Assembly: GCA_937967425.1 (NCBI GenBank)
Contig: CALBST010000262.1
Span: 1 to 16,292, forward strand
Origin: an uncultured Caulobacteraceae bacterium
GTDB taxonomy: Bacteria > Pseudomonadota > Alphaproteobacteria > Caulobacterales > TH1-2
DNA length: 16,292 bases
Direction of reading: 5' to 3'
Within the stretch, counting starts at the first letter, position 1, and every line of letters starts with the position of its first letter. The notes beneath the pieces are model-generated. The model had not been told where the DNA came from. It worked only from the letters and a program-made list of their open reading frames with translations, and made no database searches. Positions 7,489-14,541 of the stretch are shown here, in pieces. The position numbers were made by a program, and so were the translations under genes.

Positions 7489-8361
7489 ATGGTGGATTTT
7501 CTCTCCAATTACTCGATCCAGAAATGGCTTGAGTCCTGTCCCCAGGGCTATCTTGAGGACACCGTCTATGGTCATGGCGCCGATGAGCGCGAGCCGGCGG
7601 ACCTGCTCCAGAACGATGACTATCGTGAGCAACAAATACGCACCACGGTTCAATTGATCGCCGGCGAGCGCTGCGCGCTTGCGGCCTCGTCTGGGCTCGT
7701 CAACGCCGCCCCCGATCAGGCAAGCAAGACCTTCCTGGCGACGCAAACGCTCGACGAAGGCCGCCATGTCGAGATTTTCACCCAGCGGCTCTTCGATCTT
7801 GGCGTCAAGCCGAACGATCTGGAGTCGACGATCAAATCCTACATCAACCCCCATCTCGGCAAGTTCGCCGAAGTGCTGTTGGAAAAGATCGACAAGAAGG
7901 ATTTCGTCGCCGGCGTCGTTGGCCAAAACATCGTGCTTGAAGGCATGGCGTTCTCGGTGTTCGAAATGCTGCATGCCGGCGCTGAGGCGTCCAATCCGAA
8001 ATTCGCGCACACATTGTCCGGCACCATTGCTGACGAGCGGCGCCATGTTGGCTTTGGCGAAAATCGCATCGGCGAACTCATCCGCCGCTATCCGGAGAAG
8101 AAGCCGGAAGTCCAGCGCATGCAGCGCGATATGACCAAGCATATGCTGGCGACGTTCCACGAGGCGTTTGCAAGGAATGGCGGCCCCGCCGAGGCGCGCG
8201 CAAGCGCGCTAGAGAAAGGCAAGCCCGCTCCAACTTATCAGGGTCTCAATCTGGCCGAGGCTTCCAACGAAGAAATGGAAGGGGCGCTGTCGGCGACAGT
8301 GCTGAAGGAGTTCAAGACAAGGCTTGGCCGCATCGGTCTTGAATATCAGGCGCCGGTCTAA
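7489..8361 (+). CDS. Ferritin-like di-iron carboxylate protein, paralogue 1 (R2-like fold)
   Basis: The 290-residue protein has the full six-ligand set of an R2/BMM-type di-iron site: E60, E90-x-x-H93 (DEGRH), E151 (VLEGMAF) and E183-x-x-H186 (DERRH, followed by GFGEN). The ligand spacing (30, 3, 58, 32, 3) is nearer to R2-like oxidases and bacterial multicomponent monooxygenases than to classical ribonucleotide reductase R2. The radical-tyrosine position (H93+4) is phenylalanine, so a normal class I R2 role is unlikely. The substrate is unknown. The start is ATG 7489 with AAGGGAGG seven bases upstream. The next gene, a clear paralogue, begins ten bases after its stop. Low-oxygen or NO-linked expression is inferred from the box at 7349-7362. 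Residues about 235-270 form a C-terminal extension absent from paralogue 2. Confidence 0.85.
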   Translation: MVDFLSNYSIQKWLESCPQGYLEDTVYGHGADEREPADLLQNDDYREQQIRTTVQLIAGERCALAASSGLVNAAPDQASKTFLATQTLDEGRHVEIFTQRLFDLGVKPNDLESTIKSYINPHLGKFAEVLLEKIDKKDFVAGVVGQNIVLEGMAFSVFEMLHAGAEASNPKFAHTLSGTIADERRHVGFGENRIGELIRRYPEKKPEVQRMQRDMTKHMLATFHEAFARNGGPAEARASALEKGKPAPTYQGLNLAEASNEEMEGALSATVLKEFKTRLGRIGLEYQAPV

Positions 8362-8371
8362 GGCGTGTCCC

Positions 8372-9148
8372 GTGGCTGAAACCGATAACCCGCACGATCT
8401 GGGCGAAGCCGAGTTTCGCGCCACCGTGCATTCTTTCGAGTTCTGGTTCGAGGCCGTGGAGGGTTATCTCCACGGCCGCCCATACGGCGTGAGTCCTGGG
8501 CTCGCGGAAGCAGATCTGAGTGAGCGTCAGCGCGACGGGCTCATAACGACGCTCTGCAACTATTGTGTAGGGGAAACCGCCGCACTCGACGCCTCAAGCG
8601 GCATGATCGGATTTGCACCCGATCGCGGCGCGAAGATATTTCTCGCAACCCAAGTCGTCGATGAGGGCCGCCACCTGGAGGTTCTGCTCCATCGCATGAA
8701 GCAGCTTGGCGTCGCCGATCCTGACGCCGAGATCGCGCTGCGCGCCAATCGAAGCCTGCTCAAGTTTAAGGACCGTCTGCTCGAGTTTGTCGATGCGCGC
8801 GATTGGGAAGCTTCCGTCTTTGCGCAGAATGTGATCCTGGAGTGCCTGGAGTTTACTGTCTTTCGCCATCACGCCGGGACCGCAGATCCGGTCACGGCGG
8901 AGATGTTGCGGGGCATTGTCTCAGACGAGCGTCGCCACATGGGTTTTGGTGAGAACGATCTGGGCCGGCGCCTGATTGCAGCGCCCCACACCCATGATCG
9001 TCTACACAAGATCAAGCGAGAGTTGGATTCGCTCGTGCTCGATACCTTTGCCGAGACCATGGGAGAGCTAGGCATTGAGCGCGAAGAACGACCCGATGTC
9101 GCAGGCGACTATTTAGCCGCCGTTGCACGTTTGGGCTTTCGGTCATGA
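8372..9148 (+). CDS. Ferritin-like di-iron carboxylate protein, paralogue 2 (R2-like fold)
   Basis: The 258-residue protein is read from GTG 8372, ten bases after the first paralogue; upstream in-frame starts would lie inside that gene. It keeps all six ligands: E68, E98-x-x-H101, E157 and E186-x-x-H189. Blocks are shared with paralogue 1: GE...AL.ASSG, APD...K.FLATQ..DEGRH, and DERRH.GFGEN. The position four after H101 is leucine, so there is no radical tyrosine. It has a different N-terminus and lacks the C-terminal tail of paralogue 1, so a heterodimer or hetero-oligomer is plausible (inference). The gene overlaps the zinc-ribbon gene by ATGA. Function is unknown; oxygen, peroxide or NO chemistry at a di-iron centre is a reasonable general expectation. 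Confidence 0.85.
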   Translation: MAETDNPHDLGEAEFRATVHSFEFWFEAVEGYLHGRPYGVSPGLAEADLSERQRDGLITTLCNYCVGETAALDASSGMIGFAPDRGAKIFLATQVVDEGRHLEVLLHRMKQLGVADPDAEIALRANRSLLKFKDRLLEFVDARDWEASVFAQNVILECLEFTVFRHHAGTADPVTAEMLRGIVSDERRHMGFGENDLGRRLIAAPHTHDRLHKIKRELDSLVLDTFAETMGELGIEREERPDVAGDYLAAVARLGFRS

Positions 9149-9435
9149 CCGATCCGCTCGAACTACCCAAGGCGGGACGGCGTCCTCGGCAAACTTTCGA
9201 CCTGGAAGAAACCGGCTTCAACGAAGTGCCTAAGCGCTTTCGCCGTTTTTACCGGCGCTGGCGTGGACCTGGAGACAAGCTCGCGCCCAATGAAGCGCTC
9301 TGCCCAGTCTGCAAGGTGGTCATCCGGTCGACGAAAGAACTTCGCGCCGGAGACCGTGTCTATTGCATGCCGTGCATGTCGCGGCTGGAGCTCGTGGAAG
9401 AAGACGGGATGTTGATCGCCAAGGTTATCTATTGA
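9145..9435 (+). CDS. Small zinc-ribbon protein coupled to the ferritin-like pair
   Basis: This 96-residue protein starts at the ATG inside the stop of the second ferritin-like gene. Residues 1-45 are basic (PKRFRRFYRRWRGPGDK). Residues 53-77 form a zinc or iron knuckle pair, C53-P-V-C56 and C74-M-P-C77, with 17 residues between. The C-terminal part is a short beta-like stretch ending MLIAKVIY. I do not recognise a named family. It could be a rubredoxin-like metal site, an RNA- or DNA-binding zinc ribbon, or an assembly partner for the di-iron proteins. CxxC-x17-CxxC with a basic N-terminus favours a structural zinc ribbon over rubredoxin. Translational coupling says it is made with its neighbours. 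Confidence 0.8.
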   Translation: MTDPLELPKAGRRPRQTFDLEETGFNEVPKRFRRFYRRWRGPGDKLAPNEALCPVCKVVIRSTKELRAGDRVYCMPCMSRLELVEEDGMLIAKVIY

Positions 9436-9516
9436 ATGAGATAAAGGACGGGGTCGCGCGCGTGTGCAAAGCGCCTCGCGCCAATCGCACAAGTTAGCGT
9501 TGTGGGGAGGTCGCCG

Positions 9517-9783
9517 ATGCGGCTTGTCAAGGCCGCTTCCTATATCGTGCGTACGCCGCCGCCGCATTGGGGCGGCTATTTTTGGTATTTCGTGCGCCTG
9601 GAAACCGATGCCGGCATAGTGGGATGGGGTGAAACCGCCATCCTGTTCAGCATGTATGGGCTTGAGAAGAGCTTTGCTCAACTCGTTCAGGACGTGTTCG
9701 CGCGCGGCTGCGATCATGCGCCAAATGCGCGGCGCGCTCCAAGCGGCGATCAACGTCATTCCGGGCGTTGGCTGGGCGCTTAA
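9517..9783 (+). pseudogene. Truncated mandelate-racemase/enolase-superfamily N-terminus
   Basis: From ATG 9517 (GGGGAGG seven bases upstream) about 60 residues resemble the N-terminal capping domain of mandelate racemase/galactonate dehydratase-type enzymes: MRLVKAASYIVRTPPPHWGG, then FVRLETDAGIVGWGET and LVQDVFAR. Family resemblance stops near 9700 and the frame ends at 9783 without the barrel domain (normal length near 380). No other frame continues the family, so this is a truncation or rearrangement rather than a single frameshift. An overlapping frame carries a peptide GALQAAINVIPGVGWALNAL through the join, which I cannot place. The ribosome site survives, suggesting a recent loss. The convergent exonuclease gene ends at 9789. 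Confidence 0.6.
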
Positions 9784-9788
9784 CGCGC

Positions 9789-10718
9789 TCAAAGGCGCAA
9801 GCGACGACATTTCCTCCACCATGGCGGCTCAACGCGCCGTGGCGCGTCCGCCTGCGCGCCCGGCGTCTTGAGCACTGTCACGTGTCGATCGTCGCCATAG
9901 ATATCTGCTCTCAGCCAATCGAGTTCGGCTTGGGGATCGTTGGTCATCTGCCACCACGCCTTTACGCGCTTTCCTTCGCCATCGTCCCAGCGATAGCCGC
10001 GCGCCTTGAGCGATGCGCGTTGTTCGAACGCCGTGTCTTCCGCTCTGACGATCCAGAGCTGGCGGCGGGCGCATTCGAGCAGCGCGTTTAAGCCAAGTCT
10101 CCCAGAGGTCGGGAGAGGAAGCGTGAGCAAGAAGAGCGCGGCTTCGGCATCCGACAATGCGCGGTGTCCATCATGAAACCAGCCGCGCGCCCACAGGAGA
10201 TAATCGAGCTTGGCTGAGCCAATGCCTTCGCTCTTCCAGTCGATCTCCGCGAACGAGCAAGCCCAGTGTTTTTCCTCGAATATGGGCCAGTGCTTTTCCA
10301 CCATCGGCCGGTCGAAGGCGGCGTTGTGCGCGAGAACGAGGTGCGCGGGTTCGACGATGGCTTTGATGCGTTCTGAATCGATGACCTGGCCTTTGACCAT
10401 CTCATCGGTGATGCCGTGGATCTTGCTGCTCTCCGGCGGGATCGGGAAGGAGGGCTGACGGAAGGCATTGAGCGCAGCGTCCGCATCGACACGCACGATC
10501 GCGCCGGTGTCGCGTTCATACTCGAATGGCAACAGGGCCAATTCGATGACTTCATCGGTGTCGGGATCGAGCCCCGTTGTTTCGGTGTCGATGAAGACGC
10601 CGCGCCGGGTTTCGCCGCTTGCGCTTTCGCACGGCCAGTTGCGAGGCTGCGGCACACGCCGCAACAAGCGGAAGTCTGGGCTGGCCTCAATGAGGCGAAC
10701 GGCTTTGGAAAGATCCAT
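9789..10718 (-). CDS. DEDDh 3'-5' exonuclease (DnaQ/epsilon-like)
   Basis: The 309-residue protein has the RNase T/DnaQ exonuclease core. Exo I is FIDTETTGLD (D44, E46), exo II is LAHNAAFDRP at about 130, and exo III is HRALSDAEA with H and D at about 177-182. The IPPESSKIHGITDEMV block is also typical. The core at residues 40-200 is followed by a C-terminal part with YRWDDGEGKRVKAWW, seen in stand-alone alphaproteobacterial exonucleases. The role is trimming 3' ends of DNA or RNA, in repair or proofreading-like turnover rather than as the main polymerase subunit. ATG 10718 is preferred; a TTG two codons upstream is possible. It is not obviously linked to the respiratory genes. Confidence 0.88.
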   Translation of the reverse strand: MDLSKAVRLIEASPDFRLLRRVPQPRNWPCESASGETRRGVFIDTETTGLDPDTDEVIELALLPFEYERDTGAIVRVDADAALNAFRQPSFPIPPESSKIHGITDEMVKGQVIDSERIKAIVEPAHLVLAHNAAFDRPMVEKHWPIFEEKHWACSFAEIDWKSEGIGSAKLDYLLWARGWFHDGHRALSDAEAALFLLTLPLPTSGRLGLNALLECARRQLWIVRAEDTAFEQRASLKARGYRWDDGEGKRVKAWWQMTNDPQAELDWLRADIYGDDRHVTVLKTPGAQADAPRRVEPPWWRKCRRLRL

Positions 10719-11094
10719 CTCCAATCACACTCGCATGCGTAGTGGAGACGCAATAGTCCGTCTGGAAGATGAAGCAGGTCAACTTCTGCTCCAGGGCCGC
10801 AGCGATAAAGCTTCGAAATGCTCGGCTTGAAATGAGCATCTTCGGATGCGTCCGCCGCGGCGACGCAAGCCATTTTGACACGAAGCGGCGAGTGCAACGA
10901 CCGGTCGCTTCATAGGCCTGGCTCGCCTTCAGGCCGCTTCGAGCATCTCCAGCGCGCCTCATCATCTGTTCAACGCCGATCCTCGCGCTTAGCCTTCTTT
11001 GCGACGCGCCGCCGCCGCTGGCAGAGGCGCCTCTCCAAATCCCACGCGGACTTACGTAGGCGTGCTCAAGCCGCTCATGTGGAAATAACTTGAG
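10719..11094. other. Intergenic stretch with no recognisable gene
   Basis: About 375 bases separate the starts of the exonuclease and the end of the PAS gene. Reading frames here give arginine- and serine-rich peptides without family features or ribosome sites, so I see no gene. No FNR box, tRNA or clear terminator was seen. It presumably holds the exonuclease promoter. Confidence 0.5.
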
Positions 11095-11631
11095 CTAAAT
11101 TGGCGAACGGCAGGCTTCGCTCGACGCCCAAGCAGCTTGTACGGACGCATCATCAAGATTCTGGCGCGAACAGTCGCGAGCTATCAACGACACGCCGACA
11201 ACCTGATCGTTCTCGAGCACTGGCGACGCGACGATGGAAACGGTCACGCGCGAATTGGCGTGAAGGCGCGTCGACTCAACAGCATGTGTGCGCCGCCGCT
11301 CCAGCGTTTCACCGATCAGGTAGGGGAGATGATCGGAGGCGAGATGTGGCAGTACATTGAGGATCGATACGCCGATCGCGCGCTCGGCCGGCGTGTCGAA
11401 GGCCGCTTCCGCAGCCGGGTTCCAGCTGATGATCATGCCGTCGACGGAGACCGAAATGATCGCGTCGTTGGAAGATTGCACGAGTTGATAATAGTGCACG
11501 AGCATGGGGTCGGAGCGGCTCGCTTGGCCGGCCTCGCCGGCGTGGCGAACGAAGTCGCCCCAGCCGATGGACCAGTCGGCGGGCCGCCCCTCGCTTGAGG
11601 AAGAAAGACTAGATCTGCCTGACTGATCCAC
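11095..11631 (-). CDS. Stand-alone PAS-domain protein
   Basis: The 178-residue protein is read from GTG 11631, chosen because a perfect AGGAGG lies eight bases upstream; the upstream ATG at 11718 would run through the hairpin region. A PAS fold spans about residues 45-155: YYQLVQSSNDAIISVSVDG, ISWNPAAEAAFDTP, ERAIGVSILNVLP, then the beta strands RVTVSIVASPVLEN and VVGVSLIARDC. There is no kinase, cyclase or HTH output domain, so it is likely a small sensor or a partner of a separate regulator. The cofactor is not evident. A transcript from the FNR-type box at 11815-11828 would pass through the two-hairpin element before reaching this gene, so induction at low oxygen or by NO is plausible. Confidence 0.82.
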   Translation of the reverse strand: MDQSGRSSLSSSSEGRPADWSIGWGDFVRHAGEAGQASRSDPMLVHYYQLVQSSNDAIISVSVDGMIISWNPAAEAAFDTPAERAIGVSILNVLPHLASDHLPYLIGETLERRRTHAVESTRLHANSRVTVSIVASPVLENDQVVGVSLIARDCSRQNLDDASVQAAWASSEACRSPI

Positions 11632-11693
11632 GATCTGGACCTCCTGTCGGAACGACGTGCGGCCTCGGCCCGCGTGCGGCGGAGGCAAGCGCG

Positions 11694-11771
11694 ACGCCCG
11701 CCAGCGCGGGGGCTTCAACTGGCGGGCGTTGGCTCTGCTCGACCTGCCTTTCTCTTCGCTTTAGGCCGAAC
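11694..11771 (-). ncRNA. Two-hairpin structured RNA element, copy 1 (leader or small RNA)
   Basis: Read on the - strand, GTTCGGCC (11771-11764) pairs with GGTCGAGC (11744-11737) using two G-U pairs, then ACGCCCGCCAG (11729-11719) pairs with CTGGCGGGCGT (11704-11694) around a C-rich 14-base loop. Between the arms of stem 1 lies AAAGGCA, shared with copy 2. The element starts 43 bases after an FNR-type box, about nine bases past the expected transcript start. Compared with copy 2, pairs change in compensating ways (G-U to A-U in stem 1, outer A-U to G-C in stem 2). No U-run follows, so it is not a standard terminator; the PAS gene follows 62 bases later. Confidence 0.6.
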
Positions 11772-11814
11772 CGCATCAACCGTAGCCAGACTAATGCCCC
11801 TGAGCGACGTGTGA

Positions 11815-11828
11815 TTGAGATTTGTCAA
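11815..11828. promoter_or_regulatory. FNR/FixK-like box upstream of RNA element copy 1
   Basis: TTGAGATTTGTCAA has one good half-site (GTCAA, read TTGAC on the - strand) and one with a single mismatch (TTGAG). The same form, with spacer ATTT, is repeated at 15669-15682. Class II spacing places a - strand -10 near 11788-11793 (TAGTCT, weak) and a start near 11780. Confidence 0.6.
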
Positions 11829-11879
11829 CTCTGTCGTGCCGTACGCAGAAAGAGGGGCCTCACGTCACATGAGTTCCCG

Positions 11880-12107
11880 CTAAACGTTGATCACACGTAT
11901 GTTGTTGGTCTTGGCGTCGATGATCCGGACTTTGGCGGCCGCGCCATGCTTGCGAAGCCGGTGCGCTTCTTCGCGGGCCGCGTCGACCGCCCAGTCTTCT
12001 TTGACGTAATCACCATAGAAGCGGCCATCGACTGTGACGCGCCAAATACGCGATCTTTCGACGATGTCGAGCGCTACGCACGATCGCTCGTTCGCTGTGA
12101 ACTCCAC
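11880..12107 (-). CDS. Small DUF2188-like protein
   Basis: The 75-residue protein is read from GTG 12107 because AAGGGAGG lies seven bases upstream, the same ribosome site as the first ferritin-like gene; longer in-frame starts up to 12221 lack one. The sequence has the pattern IWRVTVDGRFYGDYVKEDWA, then DAAREEAHRLRKHGAAAKVRI, which resembles DUF2188: a short beta hairpin with W.V..dG followed by a helix and a strand. No biochemical function is known to me for this family. It sits just upstream of the FNR-type box at 11815, so it is not in the PAS transcript unless there is read-through. The family call is moderate. Confidence 0.65.
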   Translation of the reverse strand: MEFTANERSCVALDIVERSRIWRVTVDGRFYGDYVKEDWAVDAAREEAHRLRKHGAAAKVRIIDAKTNNIRVINV

Positions 12108-12439
12108 GCTTTCGCCTCCCTTGGTGACCGACACCATCCAGCGAAGATCGGGTCGCGCGAGCGCAAACGAAGCGCATGCGACGTTCCATCGCGCCATCGT
12201 GTCAGCGCCGTTACGCCGCACGGGTTGACACCGCGGCGCGTCGGACCAAGTATCTGCGTGTTATGTTGTTGCGCCCTCATTCCGCCGAACGAGCCATCGT
12301 TCGCAATCTGTCGCGCGTCTAACCCCTAGCCGGCATCGTCTCGGCTAGGGGACAACTTATCTTATTTCTACAGGCTGTGCCGGCGCGTTCTTGGCGCGCC
12401 GCGTTTGCGCGCGCCGATTCCGTCGTGCGGAGGATAATC
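12108..12439. other. Divergent intergenic region before the Rnk-like gene
   Basis: These 332 bases separate the DUF2188-like and Rnk-like genes. The notable content is the CCCCTAGC palindrome at 12323-12351, followed by the AT-rich stretch ACTTATCTTATTTCTA, which could hold the -10 of the Rnk-like gene. A GC-rich self-complementary patch lies at about 12380-12417. No further gene is supported. Confidence 0.45.
12323..12351. repeat. CCCCTAGC palindrome, copy 1
   Basis: CCCCTAGCCG (12323-12332) and CGGCTAGGGG (12342-12351) form a perfect 10-bp stem with a nine-base loop. It is preceded by TCTAA and followed by an AT-rich stretch without a clean T-run. The second copy at 14349-14377 keeps the stem with a compensating C-G to T-A change. 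It could be a REP-type element or a terminator-like hairpin upstream of the Rnk-like gene. Confidence 0.6.
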
Positions 12440-12862
12440 ATGTTGAAAACGGCAACGAAGAAGCGTCCGCCGATTGTGGTGGCGGACAACGAGCACGAGC
12501 GTTTGGTGGACCTCGCGCTGTCGGCGATGGATCGCATGCCCGGCGCTGCCGACCTGTTCGTCGAACTCTCGCGAGCGAGAACGGTAAAGGCCTTGCCAAG
12601 GGACGCGATAGGCATCGATAGCGTCGTCACCTTCGACTATGATGGCGCGCGATACCGGGACTTTGTTCTCGTTGATCCTCATCGCGCAGATTTCGCGCAG
12701 GGACGCATCTCTGTCATCACCACTGTTGGGGCGATGTTGCTCGGCCTCTCCGAGGGCCAGTCAATCGAATGGACGGGAGAGGACGGCCGTTCGCATTGGC
12801 TGACCGTCGCCAGAGTTGGCGCCAAGAACGAGAGCGAGTCCGCCTCGATCACCCGGTTCTGA
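12440..12862 (+). CDS. rnk: Rnk/GreA-C-terminal-domain protein (nucleoside diphosphate kinase regulator type)
   Basis: The 140-residue protein from ATG 12440 has GGAGG six bases upstream. Residues 1-50 match the Rnk N-terminal pattern (PPIVVADNEHERLVDLAL) but are too short for the GreA coiled-coil, so it lacks transcript-cleavage activity. Residues about 55-125 are a GreA/GreB C-terminal fold: SVVTFDYDGARYRDFVLVDP, then ISVITTVGAMLLGLSEGQSI. Rnk proteins bind RNA polymerase through this fold and affect nucleoside diphosphate kinase and stress responses. Glutamate dehydrogenase starts 73 bases further on the same strand, possibly co-transcribed. The symbol is by family resemblance; alphaproteobacterial copies are often of unproven role. 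Confidence 0.85.
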   Translation: MLKTATKKRPPIVVADNEHERLVDLALSAMDRMPGAADLFVELSRARTVKALPRDAIGIDSVVTFDYDGARYRDFVLVDPHRADFAQGRISVITTVGAMLLGLSEGQSIEWTGEDGRSHWLTVARVGAKNESESASITRF

Positions 12863-12935
12863 CATCACGGCAATACAGCTCATCCGTTCGCCCGCTGACG
12901 TTCGGGCGGCCCCTAGCAGCAAGGAAATTAAGGTC

Positions 12936-14216
12936 ATGGTTCGTGTCCTCCCCACTTACATCCAAGCCAGCCAAGATGCAGGTCCGTGGGAAATGTTCTT
13001 GGAGCAGGTGTCGCGCGTGGAGCCTCATCTTGGTCAATGGTCGGAATGGGTCGACACGTTGCGGCGCCCGCGGCGCGCTTTGATCGTCGATGTCCCGGTC
13101 GTGATGGATGATGGCGCGATTGCGCACTTTGAAGGCTATCGCGTGCATCACAATACGAGCCGTGGGCCGGCCAAGGGCGGCGTCCGGTTTCATCCGGAAG
13201 CCTCATTGGCCGAGGTCATGGCGCTCAGCGCCTGGATGACCATCAAGACAGCGCTCGTGAACGTGCCGTTCGGCGGGGGCAAGGGCGCCGTTCGTGCGGA
13301 TCCTAGCCTGCTCTCGCCCGGCGAACTCGAGCGGCTGACGCGGCGATACACCTCCGAAATCGCTTCGTTCATCGGTCCGCTGAAGGACATTCCGGCCCCG
13401 GACGTTAACACCAACCCGCAGATCATGGCGTGGATGATGGATACCTATGCCTCCCGCGAAGGCGCGCTTCGGACCAATGTGGTCACCGGCAAGCCGATCA
13501 GCTTGGGCGGCTCGCCCGCGCGCGCGGATGCGACCGGGCGCGGTGTGTTTATCTGCGCGCGGCAGATGGCGGAGCGGGCGAAGCTCGATCTTGAAGGGGC
13601 GCGCGTGGCAGTGCAGGGCTTCGGCAATGTCGGCGCCGGCGCTGCGCGCTTCTTGCATGAGAGCGGCGCGCGCATCGTCGCCATCCAGGATATTTCGGGC
13701 GCCGTCCACAATGGTGACGGCTTGGATCCGGCAGCGATTTCAGATCATTTAAGACGCGGCGGCAGCTTGCGCGACTATCGTGCCGCAGAAGAGCTCGCCA
13801 AGGACTCGTTCTGGGATGTTCAATCCGATATTCTGATTCCGGCTGCATTGGAGGGCCAGATCGACGCCGCCGTCGCCAAACGGGTGCGGACGAAATTCGT
13901 CGTCGAAGGCGCGAATGGCCCAACGACGCCCGCAGGCGACGACGTGTTCAAGGCGCGAAACATTCCCGTCGTGCCAGATGTTCTGGCCAACGCTGGCGGC
14001 GTCATCGTTTCCTATTTCGAATGGGCCACGGATTCGAGTTCGCTACTGTGGGACGAGGAAGAAATCGTCGCGCGTCTGCGCCGCGTGCTTGAAGATGCGT
14101 TTGCAGCCGTGTGGGATCTGCACCAACGCGATCGGATCGATCTGCGCACCGCGGCCTATGTCCTTGCTTGTCAGCGTATCCTGGAAGCGCGACGACTGCG
14201 CGGTCTCTTCCCGTGA
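12936..14216 (+). CDS. gdhA: Glutamate dehydrogenase (Glu/Leu/Phe/Val dehydrogenase family)
   Basis: The 426-residue enzyme interconverts glutamate with 2-oxoglutarate plus ammonia. Characteristic segments are GPAKGGVRFHP (about 80-90), VPFGGGKGAV with the catalytic lysine (about 110-119), PAPDVNT with the catalytic aspartate (about 153-159), a Rossmann GFGNVGAG (about 229-236) and EGANGPTTP. The acidic residue ending the second Rossmann strand (AIQD) points to NAD(H) preference and a catabolic role. The length matches the hexameric 420-residue class. ATG 12936 is chosen with AAGGA ten bases upstream; the in-frame upstream extension has no family features. It could return carbon from amino acids or assimilate ammonia during nitrate use (inference). 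Confidence 0.95.
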   Translation: MVRVLPTYIQASQDAGPWEMFLEQVSRVEPHLGQWSEWVDTLRRPRRALIVDVPVVMDDGAIAHFEGYRVHHNTSRGPAKGGVRFHPEASLAEVMALSAWMTIKTALVNVPFGGGKGAVRADPSLLSPGELERLTRRYTSEIASFIGPLKDIPAPDVNTNPQIMAWMMDTYASREGALRTNVVTGKPISLGGSPARADATGRGVFICARQMAERAKLDLEGARVAVQGFGNVGAGAARFLHESGARIVAIQDISGAVHNGDGLDPAAISDHLRRGGSLRDYRAAEELAKDSFWDVQSDILIPAALEGQIDAAVAKRVRTKFVVEGANGPTTPAGDDVFKARNIPVVPDVLANAGGVIVSYFEWATDSSSLLWDEEEIVARLRRVLEDAFAAVWDLHQRDRIDLRTAAYVLACQRILEARRLRGLFP

Positions 14217-14541
14217 GCAATTGCTTCGTTCTGGCGTGCGGCAAGAATGCGCGCTTGAATCGTGGCACATTGCTCCAATATCGGCGTCATGGCCTCGCAC
14301 CCTGATATTGGCGATCCGCGCTGCGTTCGCGACCCAGCGCGTGCGTAACCCCTAGCTGGCGCCGGTCCAGCTAGGGGCGGCACGCAACATCGCATCAATC
14401 GATAAAATGCGGTCGCTGCGAGAGGGCCACGCTCTGATCGTGCGGGTCATCAAACCGCCTGCGACCTCTTTGGAGCCGCTCAACCTTATAGTCCGCTAAC
14501 CGCGGCCGAACGGGTGGGCCAGGGATCGGAAACGACATCAC
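14217..14541. other. Intergenic region after glutamate dehydrogenase
   Basis: These 325 bases contain the second CCCCTAGC palindrome at 14349-14377, an unpaired GTCATCAA half-site around 14446 and no gene I can support. No tRNA-like fold was recognised. Confidence 0.45.
14349..14377. repeat. CCCCTAGC palindrome, copy 2
   Basis: CCCCTAGCTGG (14349-14359) and CCAGCTAGGGG (14367-14377) form an 11-bp perfect stem with a seven-base loop. It matches copy 1 (12323-12351) in the first eight pairs; pair nine is T-A here and C-G there. Both copies are preceded by TAA and lie between genes, flanking the Rnk-like and glutamate dehydrogenase genes. With no T-run after it, a standard terminator is unlikely. 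Confidence 0.6.

Noticed and set aside
7489..9148. Reading the ferritin-like pair as class I ribonucleotide reductase R2 subunits
   Set aside because: No tyrosine at the radical position, ligand spacing shorter than R2, no class I large subunit gene in the window, and the nearby reductase is class II.
10875..11093. 72-residue + strand frame in the gap before the PAS gene
   Set aside because: Arginine- and serine-rich peptide with no ribosome site or family pattern, typical of a chance frame in GC-rich DNA.
14444..14453. GTCATCAA as an FNR site
   Set aside because: Only one half-site; the expected TTGAT/C partner is absent.
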